A stretch of 64,000 bases of DNA from HGM10766 sp900757295 (GTDB lineage Bacteria > Bacillota_I > Bacilli_A > RF39 > UBA660): contig DAJPHG010000001.1 of the NCBI GenBank assembly GCA_025992315.1, positions 1,116,001-1,180,000 on the forward strand, in the 5' to 3' direction. Each line of letters opens with the position of its first letter. Position 1 is the stretch's first letter. The translations under genes and the position numbers were made by a program. The notes under the pieces were generated by a model. The model ran no database searches and was not told where the DNA came from. It worked only from the letters and a program-made list of their open reading frames with translations. Below are positions 17,088 through 26,290 of this stretch, one piece after another.

Positions 17088-17291
17088 ATGTTATTAAGAG
17101 TTACAGCTGAACAAGTGGAAAATTCTTTAGGAAGTTTTTTTAGAAAAATTGGTAAATTTTTTATAGATATATTCAATAAAGTAATAGATGCTTTTGATAA
17201 ATTTTTTCCTCATGAATTTACTATTATATTATTAATTACGATAGCTGCTTTCTTAGCAATATATATTTTTACGCAAAAAATAAACAAATAG
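17088..17291 (+). CDS. Small single-pass membrane protein
   Basis: 67 residues: an amphipathic Phe/Lys-rich segment (FFRKIGKFFIDIFNKVIDAF) followed by one membrane helix (FTIILLITIAAFLAIYIF) and a basic tail. It has its own promoter (TTGTAT, 16 nt, TATAAT) and an AAAGGGA ribosome site. No family recognised. The amphipathic-plus-helix layout resembles small stress or toxin-like membrane peptides, but there is no antisense RNA or partner in sight. Confidence 0.55.
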   Translation: MLLRVTAEQVENSLGSFFRKIGKFFIDIFNKVIDAFDKFFPHEFTIILLITIAAFLAIYIFTQKINK

Positions 17292-17299
17292 TTTTTTAA

Positions 17300-17791
17300 C
17301 TATTTGCTATAAGATAATGTTTTTGCTTTTTCATAAGTTGTGAATGTATGATTTCTGTGATGTGCTTTACATGATACTTTCATAACTTTTTTTGTTGTAT
17401 CAACATAATTTGTATAAGTATTTTCTTCGGTTTCTTTAAATACTTCATAATTTGGATTTTCTTTTGCTTCAATTTCTAATTCATAAGGTTCATAATCAGT
17501 TTCTTTAATATCTTTAATAACATATTTTCTAGTATCATTGTCTCCAAGTTTTAAATAAACCTTATCTTTTTCTTGCATATGATCTGCATAATAATTTTCT
17601 AAGAAAAAGTCATCATATAATTTTATAAATTTATTTGCAGGTAAATATGTATCATTTACTTGCATACCTGGTTTATCCAAATATTTTGAATAATCTTTTT
17701 CACTTAAGTTTAATCCAGCAGTTCCTATCAAAACTAGAGCTAGAGCTGATATACCAAGTTCTTTTGCACCTATAACTTTTTTTCTTTTCAT
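17300..17791 (-). CDS. Membrane-anchored extracytoplasmic protein of unknown function
   Basis: 163 residues. A basic N-terminus and hydrophobic segment (LGISALALVLIGTAGLNL, about residues 12-29) anchor or export the protein; no lipobox cysteine follows. The remainder is charged and beta-rich, with a Tyr/Lys/Glu-rich middle and a C-terminal CKAHHRNHTF segment. I do not recognise the family. It is preceded by a strong promoter and an 85-nt leader with a terminator-like hairpin (separate entry), so it is probably regulated by attenuation. Confidence 0.55.
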   Translation of the reverse strand: MKRKKVIGAKELGISALALVLIGTAGLNLSEKDYSKYLDKPGMQVNDTYLPANKFIKLYDDFFLENYYADHMQEKDKVYLKLGDNDTRKYVIKDIKETDYEPYELEIEAKENPNYEVFKETEENTYTNYVDTTKKVMKVSCKAHHRNHTFTTYEKAKTLSYSK

Positions 17792-17811
17792 TTTAAATCC
17801 CCCTCTTAAAT

Positions 17812-17906
17812 AAAAAAATACCCTACAACAAGGATATTAAAAACTATTTTATCTAACCAATCCCCATTGATATCTAAAGTATAGCACAATTATATTAATA
17901 AGTCAA
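17812..17906 (-). promoter_or_regulatory. Promoter and attenuator-like mRNA leader, unassigned class
   Basis: Minus strand: TTGACT (17906-17901), 17-nt spacer, TATACT (17883-17878), so transcription starts near 17871. In the leader, TATCCT/AGGGTA (17836-17819, 6-nt loop) followed by seven T forms a terminator before the coding start at 17791. GGGGAT (17865-17860) can instead pair with ATCCTT (17835-17830), which would break the terminator. This mutually exclusive pairing is typical of a riboswitch or attenuator. I cannot assign it to a known class. Confidence 0.55.
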
Positions 17907-17975
17907 CATCCTTGAACGAATGTACGATTGATGTATAATTATCAAACTTAGGCATAAAATTTAATTGGTGATTGA

Positions 17976-18500
17976 ATGTTTAATAATTTTATAAACGGAA
18001 TTAATTTAGTGATTAATGAACCCTATCCTAGCATAAATGACTTAAAAGAAAATTTAAGTTTAGCTTATAAAATTAAAAAAAGTTATAGTTCTAAACATAG
18101 TGAATTTTCGTGTATTTCTAAATATTTATTTCAAGAATTGGCTTTAGATGAGAATTTAAAAGAAATAAAACACGCTCTAAATGCTATTGCTATGGTAGAA
18201 ATGAAACATTTACAAATATTAGGAGAAATATTAGTAAAATTAGGATTAAGTCCCACTTTTACATATATAAATAAACTGGATAATGAAACATATTGGCAAA
18301 GTGATTTAGTAGATTACAATTTAGATCTAATGGAATTATTAAAAAACAATATTAAAGATGAAGAAATTGCAATTAAAAATTATAAAGATATTATTAAATA
18401 TGCAAACGATGAAATTATAACTGATATAATAAGTAGAATTATTTTAGATGAAGAACACCATATTAAAATATTCAAATCAATTTTAAAAAATTTAGTTTAA
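17976..18500 (+). CDS. Ferritin-like/rubrerythrin-family di-iron protein
   Basis: 174 residues forming a predicted four-helix bundle. Carboxylate/His metal ligands typical of ferritin-like proteins are visible: SEFSCISKYLFQE, VEMKHLQILGEI, KDEEIAIKNYKD and LDEEHHIKIFKSI, i.e. repeated ExxH spacing in helices 2 and 4. There is no rubredoxin Cys domain, so it is not a full rubrerythrin. Likely role: metal-dependent peroxide or oxygen protection. RBS GGTGAT precedes the ATG. Confidence 0.75.
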   Translation: MFNNFINGINLVINEPYPSINDLKENLSLAYKIKKSYSSKHSEFSCISKYLFQELALDENLKEIKHALNAIAMVEMKHLQILGEILVKLGLSPTFTYINKLDNETYWQSDLVDYNLDLMELLKNNIKDEEIAIKNYKDIIKYANDEIITDIISRIILDEEHHIKIFKSILKNLV

Positions 18501-18518
18501 AAATAGTTGTTCCAATCA

Positions 18519-18553
18519 AAAATAGACAATGTTTTTGCTATTGTCTATTTTTA
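18519..18553. terminator. Bidirectional terminator
   Basis: AAAATAGACAAT / ATTGTCTATTTTT stem between the convergent genes ending at 18500 and 18558. Confidence 0.8.
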
Positions 18554-18557
18554 TATT

Positions 18558-19190
18558 CTATCTTGATGCTAATGTTACAGAATCATTTATATTATGAACA
18601 ATTTCTGTCGTTCCTTGAACTGGAGTCATTGTATATTTATCTTTATAAACATCTTTTAGCACACTAGCTATTTCTTTATACCTTCTTAATACTTCACCTT
18701 TTTTAGCTCTAAGTTGATTTTCATCACATAAAGATGCTGTCATATCTAATTCATAAGCTAAACTGTCAGCGTCATATCGCATTTTATCATAGTTAGGATT
18801 TAAGCTACTATAGCCATTATTAATTTCAGAATTTTGAACAAAATCAATAAATTGTTGATATAAAGCAACTTGTTCTTGATAATCCAACTTATTAAATTGA
18901 TCTTCTGTATAATCTGTAAATGAATATTTAGCTTTTGATAAATTATATTCATTTTTCATTTGTTCAATTCTATTATCAACTTTTACACTAGCTTCTTTGG
19001 CAGCATTTAGACCATCATTTATCATGGAAACTCCACCATAGACAATTAAACTACCTGTAATAATTACTGTTGCAAATCTTTTCTTATTTAAATGAGTTTT
19101 CTTATGCTTTTTTATATTATTTCTAGCTATATTTACTTTTCCATAATTTTTATCTTCAGTTCTAATATAGTATGATTCATATTCTTTCAT
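18558..19190 (-). CDS. Single-pass membrane protein with coiled coil, unknown function
   Basis: 210 residues. A basic cytoplasmic N-terminus (HKKTHLNKKRF), one membrane helix at about residues 39-57 (FATVIITGSLIVYGGVSMI), then a charged helical extracytoplasmic part. No family recognised. It lies 29 bp downstream of mtaB on the same strand, so it may be part of the same transcript, but there is no functional link visible. Confidence 0.5.
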   Translation of the reverse strand: MKEYESYYIRTEDKNYGKVNIARNNIKKHKKTHLNKKRFATVIITGSLIVYGGVSMINDGLNAAKEASVKVDNRIEQMKNEYNLSKAKYSFTDYTEDQFNKLDYQEQVALYQQFIDFVQNSEINNGYSSLNPNYDKMRYDADSLAYELDMTASLCDENQLRAKKGEVLRRYKEIASVLKDVYKDKYTMTPVQGTTEIVHNINDSVTLASR

Positions 19191-19219
19191 TTTTCTTCAC
19201 CCTACCATAAGTATAAACT

Positions 19220-20509
19220 TTAAGAATGAATTAAGCAATCATTTAAAGTTCCATAAACATCATTTTGACATATTTTTGTTATTTTTACGTTATAAAATTG
19301 ATTATTTTCTAATTTTTGAGCAATTTTTACTTTCAGATAATTAGATGTATGACCAATACTATATTTGCCATCATATTGTTCAATTAATACTTCCATATCT
19401 TGATTAATAAACTTTTCATAATATTTTTCTTCTAATTCTAAAGACAATTTTAGCATTTCATGGACTCTTTCTTTTTTAGTTTTATTATCTATATGATTAG
19501 GTAATTTCTCTGCTTTAGTATTACTTCTTAAAGAAAAAGGAAAGACATGAATTTTACTAAAATTAATTAGTTTACAAAACTCTTTAGATTCTTTAAATAA
19601 TTCTTCAGTTTCTCCAGGAAAACCTACGATTAAATCAGTAGTCAAACTAATATCTGGTCTTACAGCTCTTATTTGATTTACAATTTCTAAAAATTTTTCT
19701 TTTAAATAACGACGATTCATTAATTTTAATATAGTATTACTACCCGATTGCAAAGGAATATGTAAGTGATTACATACTTTAGGATTATTTTTTAGCATAT
19801 CCAAGAACTTTTCAGTTATTTCTAATATTTCTATAGATGATATTCTAATTCTTTTAATATTTTCTATTTTGCTCATTTCATTTATTAGATCTACTAAATC
19901 TTTACCATTGCTATTATAAGTTCCGGTGTGAATACCAGTTAATACAATTTCTTGATGATATTTAGCAAGTTCTTGGGCTTCGTTTATAGCTTTATCGAAA
20001 TCTTTGCATCTTAAATTACCACGCATGTAAGGAATAATACAATAAGAACAATAGTTATTACACCCATCCTGTATTTTTATAAATGCTCTAGTTTGACCCG
20101 TAAATTTTTTGATTTGCATATCTTCAAAATCTAAATCTTGCATATTAGAAAAATTAATATATTTTTCATGATTCATTTTATAATTTAAAACTAACTCTAC
20201 TATTTTACTTTTATCTTGATTTCCTATTAATATATCTATTCCTAAGCTTTCTAAATCTACTTGATGATTTTGGCTCATACATCCACATACTACTAAAATA
20301 CATGATGGATTATCTCTTTTAATATCTCTTATAGACTTCTTTGATTTATTATCTGCATTATTAGTAACACTACATGTATTTACTACTACGACATCAGCTA
20401 TTTTATAATCATCAACAATATTAAATTTTTTTTCTAAAAATTTTTCTTTTATTATTTCACTTTCATAAGTATTTACTTTACACCCAAATGTAATTATATT
20501 TACATCCAT
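19220..20509 (-). CDS. mtaB: tRNA t6A37 methylthiotransferase
   Basis: 429 residues, a radical-SAM methylthiotransferase that converts t6A37 to ms2t6A37 in tRNA. The N-terminal UPF0004 domain starts MDVNIITFGCKVNTYES, with further cluster cysteines in NTCSVTN and VCGCMSQ; the radical-SAM CNNYCSYCIIPYMRG binds the second 4Fe-4S cluster; a TRAM-like C-terminal domain follows. TFGCKVN distinguishes MtaB from MiaB. Full length. Confidence 0.93.
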   Translation of the reverse strand: MDVNIITFGCKVNTYESEIIKEKFLEKKFNIVDDYKIADVVVVNTCSVTNNADNKSKKSIRDIKRDNPSCILVVCGCMSQNHQVDLESLGIDILIGNQDKSKIVELVLNYKMNHEKYINFSNMQDLDFEDMQIKKFTGQTRAFIKIQDGCNNYCSYCIIPYMRGNLRCKDFDKAINEAQELAKYHQEIVLTGIHTGTYNSNGKDLVDLINEMSKIENIKRIRISSIEILEITEKFLDMLKNNPKVCNHLHIPLQSGSNTILKLMNRRYLKEKFLEIVNQIRAVRPDISLTTDLIVGFPGETEELFKESKEFCKLINFSKIHVFPFSLRSNTKAEKLPNHIDNKTKKERVHEMLKLSLELEEKYYEKFINQDMEVLIEQYDGKYSIGHTSNYLKVKIAQKLENNQFYNVKITKICQNDVYGTLNDCLIHS

Positions 20510-20520
20510 AATTTCACCAC

Positions 20521-20545
20521 CAAAAAAAGACTTTTCGAGTCTTTA
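20521..20545 (-). terminator. Terminator of the 20543 gene
   Basis: AAAGACT-CGAA-AGTCTTT followed by T-run on the minus strand, ahead of mtaB. Confidence 0.75.
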
Positions 20546-21031
20546 TGATAACATATTTTTTAAGTTTTTTAAAGCTTCTAAGAAAGCTTCCTCTTTTTCA
20601 TAACTTATAATATTTACTTTAGTGTCAGAACTATTCTTGTCATATTTAGCAATATTATCTAAATCTACTTGTTTTACAGTTACGCCGGCATCTTGTTTTT
20701 CCTCTTTGTAATTTATTTTCATTGAGTTATTACTTCTAACTAATTCATCATAACTTATGATAGCTTTTTCTTCTTGTTCTTGTTCATATGGAGTTAGATT
20801 TATATTTACAGCTCTTGGAGCTTCTTCTATTTGTTTAGTAATTTCCTTTAAATCTAGCATATCATTTACTTCTCTTTCATCATCATAATCTTCTTCTAAA
20901 GTACTAATTTTATAGATATATATAACAGAAATAATTAATATAATAAAGGTCATTAAAGCTATTAAAACGATCATATCAACTATAGTTAAATCTCCAATTA
21001 TATTAATAAGTCCGATTAATAAATTTTTCAT
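20543..21031 (-). CDS. Single-pass membrane protein with long acidic cytoplasmic tail
   Basis: About 162 residues from the ATG at 21031, chosen because AGGTGA lies five bases upstream; a longer frame exists but has no ribosome site. One strong membrane helix (IVDMIVLIALMTFIILIISVIYIY) followed by an acidic, Glu/Asp-rich helical tail with VNINLTPYEQEQEEKAIISYDEL. I do not recognise a family. The layout is that of a small membrane adaptor. Confidence 0.5.
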   Translation of the reverse strand: MKNLLIGLINIIGDLTIVDMIVLIALMTFIILIISVIYIYKISTLEEDYDDEREVNDMLDLKEITKQIEEAPRAVNINLTPYEQEQEEKAIISYDELVRSNNSMKINYKEEKQDAGVTVKQVDLDNIAKYDKNSSDTKVNIISYEKEEAFLEALKNLKNMLS

Positions 21032-21129
21032 ATTCTTCACCTGCAAGCTTATTATAGCAAGTGTATATGTCGTTGTAAACATAAAATGTAAATTTGTACT
21101 TTATAGTTGTAAAATACTGTGTAAATAAA

Positions 21130-21149
21130 TAAGAAGATTTACATCTTCT
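21130..21149 (-). terminator. Terminator of TasA-like paralog 1
   Basis: AAGAAGAT-GTAA-ATCTTCTT directly after the stop; the T-rich tail is interrupted by A. Confidence 0.6.
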
Positions 21150-23098
21150 TATTCTACTACATATGGATTAGATTTACTTCCATCTCCACTTGTTATTTGT
21201 ATATCTGATTTTAAATTTATTACTGGGCGTAAAAAACTTGTGTTATGATATTGACCAGCAATAGAACCTGTAAACCCAATATTAAATAAAGTTCCTGATA
21301 CAGTACTACTTCCTAGTGACATTGTTATCAAAGAATATGATTGAGTCAAATAATTTGTTTCATTAGATTTAGAATAAGGAAAAAGTGCACCTAAGCCTGC
21401 CATATTAGCTTCATCTGCAGAAAGCAAACCTATTTTTAATTTATAAGCCCCTCCAGAAGTTGATTGAGTTTCTGGACATTTTAATATTGGCTTATTTGTA
21501 TCATGCAATCTTTTATATGCACCATAATATATTCGATCATCACTGGAATATACAAATGATGTATCATTACAATATCTGCTTTCTACTATTTTATCATCAT
21601 ATGTGACTAAAGTATTTTCATACCAAGTTTGCAAATTCTTTTTAGCTGGGCTAGCTATACCAACATTATTATCACATGGATTAGAAGAATTACATATCCT
21701 TTCATTATTACGTGTATAAAACATTGAAATGCTTCTTTTAGTAGTAAGTCCTTCTAAAATTAATCTAATTGAACCATCTCCATTTATTCTTACTATCCTC
21801 CATAAGTTATTAGCAAATGAGACATAATTATTATCTATCTTTCCTCTAAAATAATAACTTTCTCCATCATCATCTTCTGCTTTATACATTCCACTTTGTG
21901 AATATATTTTGCTTGTCTTATTGCTTTCATATAAAATTGCTTTTGTTAATTTATTATAATTACCTTTACTTGTATAAGTATCTACATTATTTACTGTAGT
22001 ATCTGTAACACTATTTATTTTATACATTGTACTACATTTACTAGTTGTATTATTACATGTATATTTTCCTATATCTGATTGATTATAGCTTTTTACTTCA
22101 CTTGGATTATCTAAAATATAATATCCTGTTTCTTGATCTATATGATAGTTATCTGATACTATTTTATCTGCATCACTTGTATAACTTACACTTTGATTTT
22201 CTGTTATTACTTGATCATAATTATTTTCTGCATCAGTTTCTTCTACTTCCAATATTTTAATCATTGTTGAACAAATACTATGATCATTACCTTCATACAC
22301 ATTTAGACAAATAAATCTATTTATTACACTTTTATCAAATTTTTCTATATTTACATCTCTAAGGATAAATTGAGCAGTTTTTGGCTCAAATTCATAAGTC
22401 TTTCCAAATGAGAATTCTTTACTTTTTAAATATGTAGCTAATCCCTTAGTATCTGCCTCATTTTTTTGCACTTCTTCATATAAATATACTGGATCACCAG
22501 TAGTAAAATCTGGTTCATTTGTATTTATTGATCTAGCTAGTACTTTTGCTTGTAAATAATTACTACTATCTATTCCGTTTATTTGTACCTTTCCACTAAA
22601 TGTCTTATTTTGATTTTCATTTTGATCATCACCAGTCTCTTTAAATGTTAGTTTTAATTTATATGTTTGCTTTTCTCCTTTGTTTATTACTACTGCTGGT
22701 AATATTACTTCATCTATACTTGGTGCTTCTGTTTCATTTAAAATAATTGTTCCATCTTGTTCTAGAGTATAAATTAGCTCATCTTTAGATACAAAATCAT
22801 TATATACTTCTTTCATGTCTAATTCATAGGTTGTTGTTAATGTTCCAGTATTTTCCACACTAAATTCTACTTCTTTTGTTGCTCCTGGTAACATATTACT
22901 TGCGTTTAATTCTTGAGTTCCATCTAGTTTTAAACTCATTATTCCTGCATATACTTGAGTGTTTTTTGCTTCATCATTTCCTATTACTTTTGCTGTAAAA
23001 TAAGCATAGGTTGTTCCTACAACTAATACTAGCATAAATGCTAGTACACTAAACATTACTATTTGTTTAGTTTTTATCTTTTTTAATTTCTCTACCAT
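21149..23098 (-). CDS. TasA/camelysin-like large surface protein, paralog 1
   Basis: 649 residues. A signal/anchor (IVMFSVLAFMLVLVVGTTYAYF, residues 13-34) is followed by a TasA/CalY-like beta-sandwich (VEFSVENTGTLTTTYELDM to about 175). Then come two modules with paired cysteines, of the type YYILDNPSEV...IGKYTC...MYKI, and a C-terminal domain of about 220 residues from NNYVSFANNLWRIVRING to RPVINLKSDIQITSGDGSK. The C-terminal domain resembles the lectin/FGE-like or DUF6273-type domains of gut Firmicutes surface proteins, but this is tentative. The promoter carries a 10-G spacer (separate entry). Probably an exported adhesin or fibre protein. Confidence 0.65.
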   Translation of the reverse strand: MVEKLKKIKTKQIVMFSVLAFMLVLVVGTTYAYFTAKVIGNDEAKNTQVYAGIMSLKLDGTQELNASNMLPGATKEVEFSVENTGTLTTTYELDMKEVYNDFVSKDELIYTLEQDGTIILNETEAPSIDEVILPAVVINKGEKQTYKLKLTFKETGDDQNENQNKTFSGKVQINGIDSSNYLQAKVLARSINTNEPDFTTGDPVYLYEEVQKNEADTKGLATYLKSKEFSFGKTYEFEPKTAQFILRDVNIEKFDKSVINRFICLNVYEGNDHSICSTMIKILEVEETDAENNYDQVITENQSVSYTSDADKIVSDNYHIDQETGYYILDNPSEVKSYNQSDIGKYTCNNTTSKCSTMYKINSVTDTTVNNVDTYTSKGNYNKLTKAILYESNKTSKIYSQSGMYKAEDDDGESYYFRGKIDNNYVSFANNLWRIVRINGDGSIRLILEGLTTKRSISMFYTRNNERICNSSNPCDNNVGIASPAKKNLQTWYENTLVTYDDKIVESRYCNDTSFVYSSDDRIYYGAYKRLHDTNKPILKCPETQSTSGGAYKLKIGLLSADEANMAGLGALFPYSKSNETNYLTQSYSLITMSLGSSTVSGTLFNIGFTGSIAGQYHNTSFLRPVINLKSDIQITSGDGSKSNPYVVE

Positions 23099-23131
23099 AT
23101 TACTACTCCCTCTATTTTTATCTATAGTAAT

Positions 23132-23163
23132 ATGATACCACCCCCCCCCCGATTTATTGTCAA
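23132..23163 (-). promoter_or_regulatory. Promoter of paralog 1 with a 10-G spacer tract
   Basis: Minus strand: perfect -35 TTGACA (23163-23158), spacer of 20 nt containing ten consecutive G (23150-23141) then TGG, then -10 TATCAT (23137-23132). The optimum is 17; loss of two or three G would restore it, so this copy is predicted weak or OFF. The -35 abuts the terminator of the preceding gene. Confidence 0.75.
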
Positions 23164-23164
23164 C

Positions 23165-23193
23165 TAAAAAAAGGAAGTATTCACTTCCTTATA
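23165..23193 (-). terminator. Terminator of the WG-type protein gene
   Basis: AAGGAAGT-GAAT-ACTTCCTT followed by seven T, directly before the G-tract promoter. Confidence 0.8.
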
Positions 23194-24157
23194 AATTATA
23201 ACTATATTTTTTATCTCCAACAACTAAATCAATTGAATTAGTTTCTTGATTAAAAGTACTATCAAAAGCTTTATTATAATTATTATTATCTAATTTAATA
23301 TCATCACTAATTTTTTTATCATTAATATAATCATATACATATAAATTATTATTTTTATCAACTATATTAATATATTTATTAGTAAAACTTATATAATTAA
23401 AACCATTAATATCTAACTTTCTTTGGCCATAGTAATCATATAAATAATATGTATCTTCTGATTTTACTCCAATTAAAACATCATTATAGGATGCTATTTC
23501 ATTTGATAAAGGATTACTAATCAAATCATTTTCTTTATCAACTATATACCAAATCCCATCTTTTTTAACTACATAATTATCACTATTTAAAAGATTAGTA
23601 GAAGAATCAATATTATCAATAAGACCAATAAAATCATATTGGAAATCAATAATAGTTTCAATAGTTTCACCTATTTTAACTACTCCCCATTTATTATTAG
23701 ACATTACAATATAAAGATCATCTTGCATCATATTATTATAATTCTTTACTTTTTCATATTCTACTATTATTTTTTTATTAGCAATATCATATAATTTATA
23801 TTTATTTTCATCATTGATAAATATAAATCTATTATTAACTATATTAAAGTCTTGGCTTTTAGTGTTTAAATAATCTATTGAATAATCTGTATCATCAATT
23901 ATACTTTTGCCATAAGAACATTTAGTACTTACGCAATTATAAGTTCCTAATAAGTTATTATCAGAATCATAAAAATATAATGTTCCATCTTTATATTTTT
24001 CATTAGAAGAAATATTACTATTATTAGACAAGTCAGTATCAGTTTTATCCGTTAGTACATTGGCAAAATTTAAATATATTCCTAAAAGACTTAAGGGAAG
24101 AAAAATAATTAATAGAACAATTATGATTACTAATATACTTTTATTTTCTTTTTGCAT
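23189..24157 (-). CDS. Membrane-anchored beta-propeller-like (WG-repeat type) protein, short copy
   Basis: 322 residues. One N-terminal membrane helix (ILVIIIVLLIIFLPLSLLGIYL), then an extracytoplasmic part of repeated short beta strands such as YKLYDIANKKIIVEY, NKWGVVKIGETIETI and WYIVDKENDLIS, the KWG/WG-repeat pattern. DGTLYFYDSDNNLLGTYNC is shared with the 698-residue neighbour. A pair of cysteines early in the exported part could form a disulfide. It lies 8 bp downstream of that neighbour, so they are one operon. Function unknown; possibly surface binding. Confidence 0.6.
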   Translation of the reverse strand: MQKENKSILVIIIVLLIIFLPLSLLGIYLNFANVLTDKTDTDLSNNSNISSNEKYKDGTLYFYDSDNNLLGTYNCVSTKCSYGKSIIDDTDYSIDYLNTKSQDFNIVNNRFIFINDENKYKLYDIANKKIIVEYEKVKNYNNMMQDDLYIVMSNNKWGVVKIGETIETIIDFQYDFIGLIDNIDSSTNLLNSDNYVVKKDGIWYIVDKENDLISNPLSNEIASYNDVLIGVKSEDTYYLYDYYGQRKLDINGFNYISFTNKYINIVDKNNNLYVYDYINDKKISDDIKLDNNNYNKAFDSTFNQETNSIDLVVGDKKYSYNL

Positions 24158-24165
24158 ATTATCAC

Positions 24166-26262
24166 CTAATTAATACGTTTTTTAGTTGTTAAATCATAAA
24201 CGAAGTCTTTTGTTTTTTCTTTTTTGGTATTTTGAGATGTTGCTGCAGTTATTGTTAATTTATTATTTTCCTTCTTAATACTAAATGCAGTTGCATAGCC
24301 TTCTTTAGCATTATAATATGTATCAGAACTTAATTTTAAAATTTCATTGATTAATATGTTATTTTTATAATCTTTTATTGTTAATTGATTTGAATCATCT
24401 ACTAAAGCAACTAAATTATCATAAAGTTCTACATATTTATAACCATCTTCAAATATTAATTTGCCATTAAAATCATAAATATAATATTTATTTTTATTTA
24501 GTATTTTTACATAGTTTCCATTATAATTTCTAATTTGGCCATCAAATTCTTTAGTAACTTTATTACCATTATAATCTAATAAGAAAGTTTTATTATCTTT
24601 TTTAGCTAAGAAATAATTTTTTAAATGTTCAATTTTATCATATTCAAAATTGTATAAAGCAGTAGCACTAGATTCATTTATTTTTAGTACACCATATTTA
24701 TTATTTTTATTTTTAGCAATTATATAACTAGCACTAGTAGCAAGCGGATAGATCTCAGTTTTAGTAGCATCACTTAAACTATCTATATTTTGATATGTCC
24801 CAATAACTTTTTCACTAACTAAGTCAACTAAGTTTACCAATTGACCATCTTGAATAAAGACAAATCTATTATTTAATATAGGAACTATTGTAGCTCCTGT
24901 TCTTACTTCATTTGTTTCATTATCATTTTCTGCAGTATTTGAAGCTAGTTTACAAATATCTAAAGTACTCTTTTCATCTTGTAAATTATTAGCATTATTA
25001 CATTTATAAGAATTTATCAATGTTGTTTTTGCTTCATCGCTATAAAAATAGATACTACCATTAAAGTAATTTATATATTTTAAATTTTTACTTACTAAAC
25101 CGTCATTTAAATTTAAGTTAGTAGTTTCAACATTTCCATTATTATATACATTTATTGTTAAAGTTTTATCTTGTAATTCGTAAGTATAAGAATATTTTGT
25201 TTCTTCATCTACTTTTCTTTTAACTATAGTTTTTACATAATCATTATTATATAAAGTAATTCCATCTTCTAAATATTTTGTATTATCATAGCCAAATACC
25301 CTTAGTTTATTATTATCATCTATAGCTAAATAGTAATCATCTAATAAATCAATATATTTTAGTTGATCTACTATTTTATTTCCTTGATAATCATATAAGA
25401 TATATTTCTTTGTTGCATCCATTGTTTTAACATAATTATTATTATAATTTTTAATTTTTCCTGTTAATGTTTTTGTAATATTATTGCCTTTTAAATCTAT
25501 TAAGAAATATCCTTCATCTTGTTTAGCAACTATCTTACCTTCACTTAAATCTTTATTTTCTGTTATCATTCCTAAATAATCATAATTAAATTTTAATTTA
25601 GTTTTCATCTTGTCACTGCTAAACTCTACTAAGCCGTATTTTTCATCATCATTTTTTAGAAATACTAGATTTTTATTTTCTAAATTATAAGTTTTTATAC
25701 CTTTATATTTTCCTAAATCTTTTTTAGATTTAATATCATAAAGAGTTAACTCTTCATCTTTTTTGTTTTTATTATCAAATACAAGGACATATTTATTTTT
25801 GTATATTTTGCTTCTTATTTTATCTAATTCATTATTTTCATATTTTGTTTCATCAAAATCATCATCATTTGTTTCATAGGCAACATAACATAAATTTTTA
25901 TCTTTATTTTTGCATTCATATGAACCAATATCTTTGTTATTTACAACAAAATATAATGTACCATCTTCATAGCGATAGTTATCTTTAGCAACTATAATTT
26001 GTTTTTTTGAAATATCTTTAGTATTTCTACCAACTACTAAATATAATACTATACTAATAATTAAAATTAAAACTAATACTGCAGATACAATAATAATTGT
26101 TTTTTGTTTGTTACTTAAATTATCAAAGTTTTCTTTAAATCTTTTAAATATGTTAGGTTTTTTTTCATATTCTTCTATTTGATTTGATAGTTCTTTTTCG
26201 TCTTTTGAGTCTGCATCAAAATCTAAAACCTCAATTTGTTCTTCCTCTTTATTCTTTTTCAT
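24166..26262 (-). CDS. Membrane-anchored beta-propeller-like (WG-repeat type) protein, two-propeller copy
   Basis: 698 residues. An acidic cytoplasmic N-terminus of about 57 residues, one membrane helix (TIIIVSAVLVLILIISIVLYL), then two halves of about 310 residues, each with the same series of WG-type strands (KYGLVEFSSD / KYGVLKINES, YFLIDLKGNNIT / TFLLDYNGNKVT, KYILYDYQGNKIV / KYYIYDFNGKLIF). The short protein downstream carries one such half. This suggests internal duplication of a whole propeller. Function unknown, probably extracytoplasmic binding or sensing. Confidence 0.6.
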   Translation of the reverse strand: MKKNKEEEQIEVLDFDADSKDEKELSNQIEEYEKKPNIFKRFKENFDNLSNKQKTIIIVSAVLVLILIISIVLYLVVGRNTKDISKKQIIVAKDNYRYEDGTLYFVVNNKDIGSYECKNKDKNLCYVAYETNDDDFDETKYENNELDKIRSKIYKNKYVLVFDNKNKKDEELTLYDIKSKKDLGKYKGIKTYNLENKNLVFLKNDDEKYGLVEFSSDKMKTKLKFNYDYLGMITENKDLSEGKIVAKQDEGYFLIDLKGNNITKTLTGKIKNYNNNYVKTMDATKKYILYDYQGNKIVDQLKYIDLLDDYYLAIDDNNKLRVFGYDNTKYLEDGITLYNNDYVKTIVKRKVDEETKYSYTYELQDKTLTINVYNNGNVETTNLNLNDGLVSKNLKYINYFNGSIYFYSDEAKTTLINSYKCNNANNLQDEKSTLDICKLASNTAENDNETNEVRTGATIVPILNNRFVFIQDGQLVNLVDLVSEKVIGTYQNIDSLSDATKTEIYPLATSASYIIAKNKNNKYGVLKINESSATALYNFEYDKIEHLKNYFLAKKDNKTFLLDYNGNKVTKEFDGQIRNYNGNYVKILNKNKYYIYDFNGKLIFEDGYKYVELYDNLVALVDDSNQLTIKDYKNNILINEILKLSSDTYYNAKEGYATAFSIKKENNKLTITAATSQNTKKEKTKDFVYDLTTKKRIN

Positions 26263-26290
26263 ATTCTCACCTACTATATGTAAAAGTATA

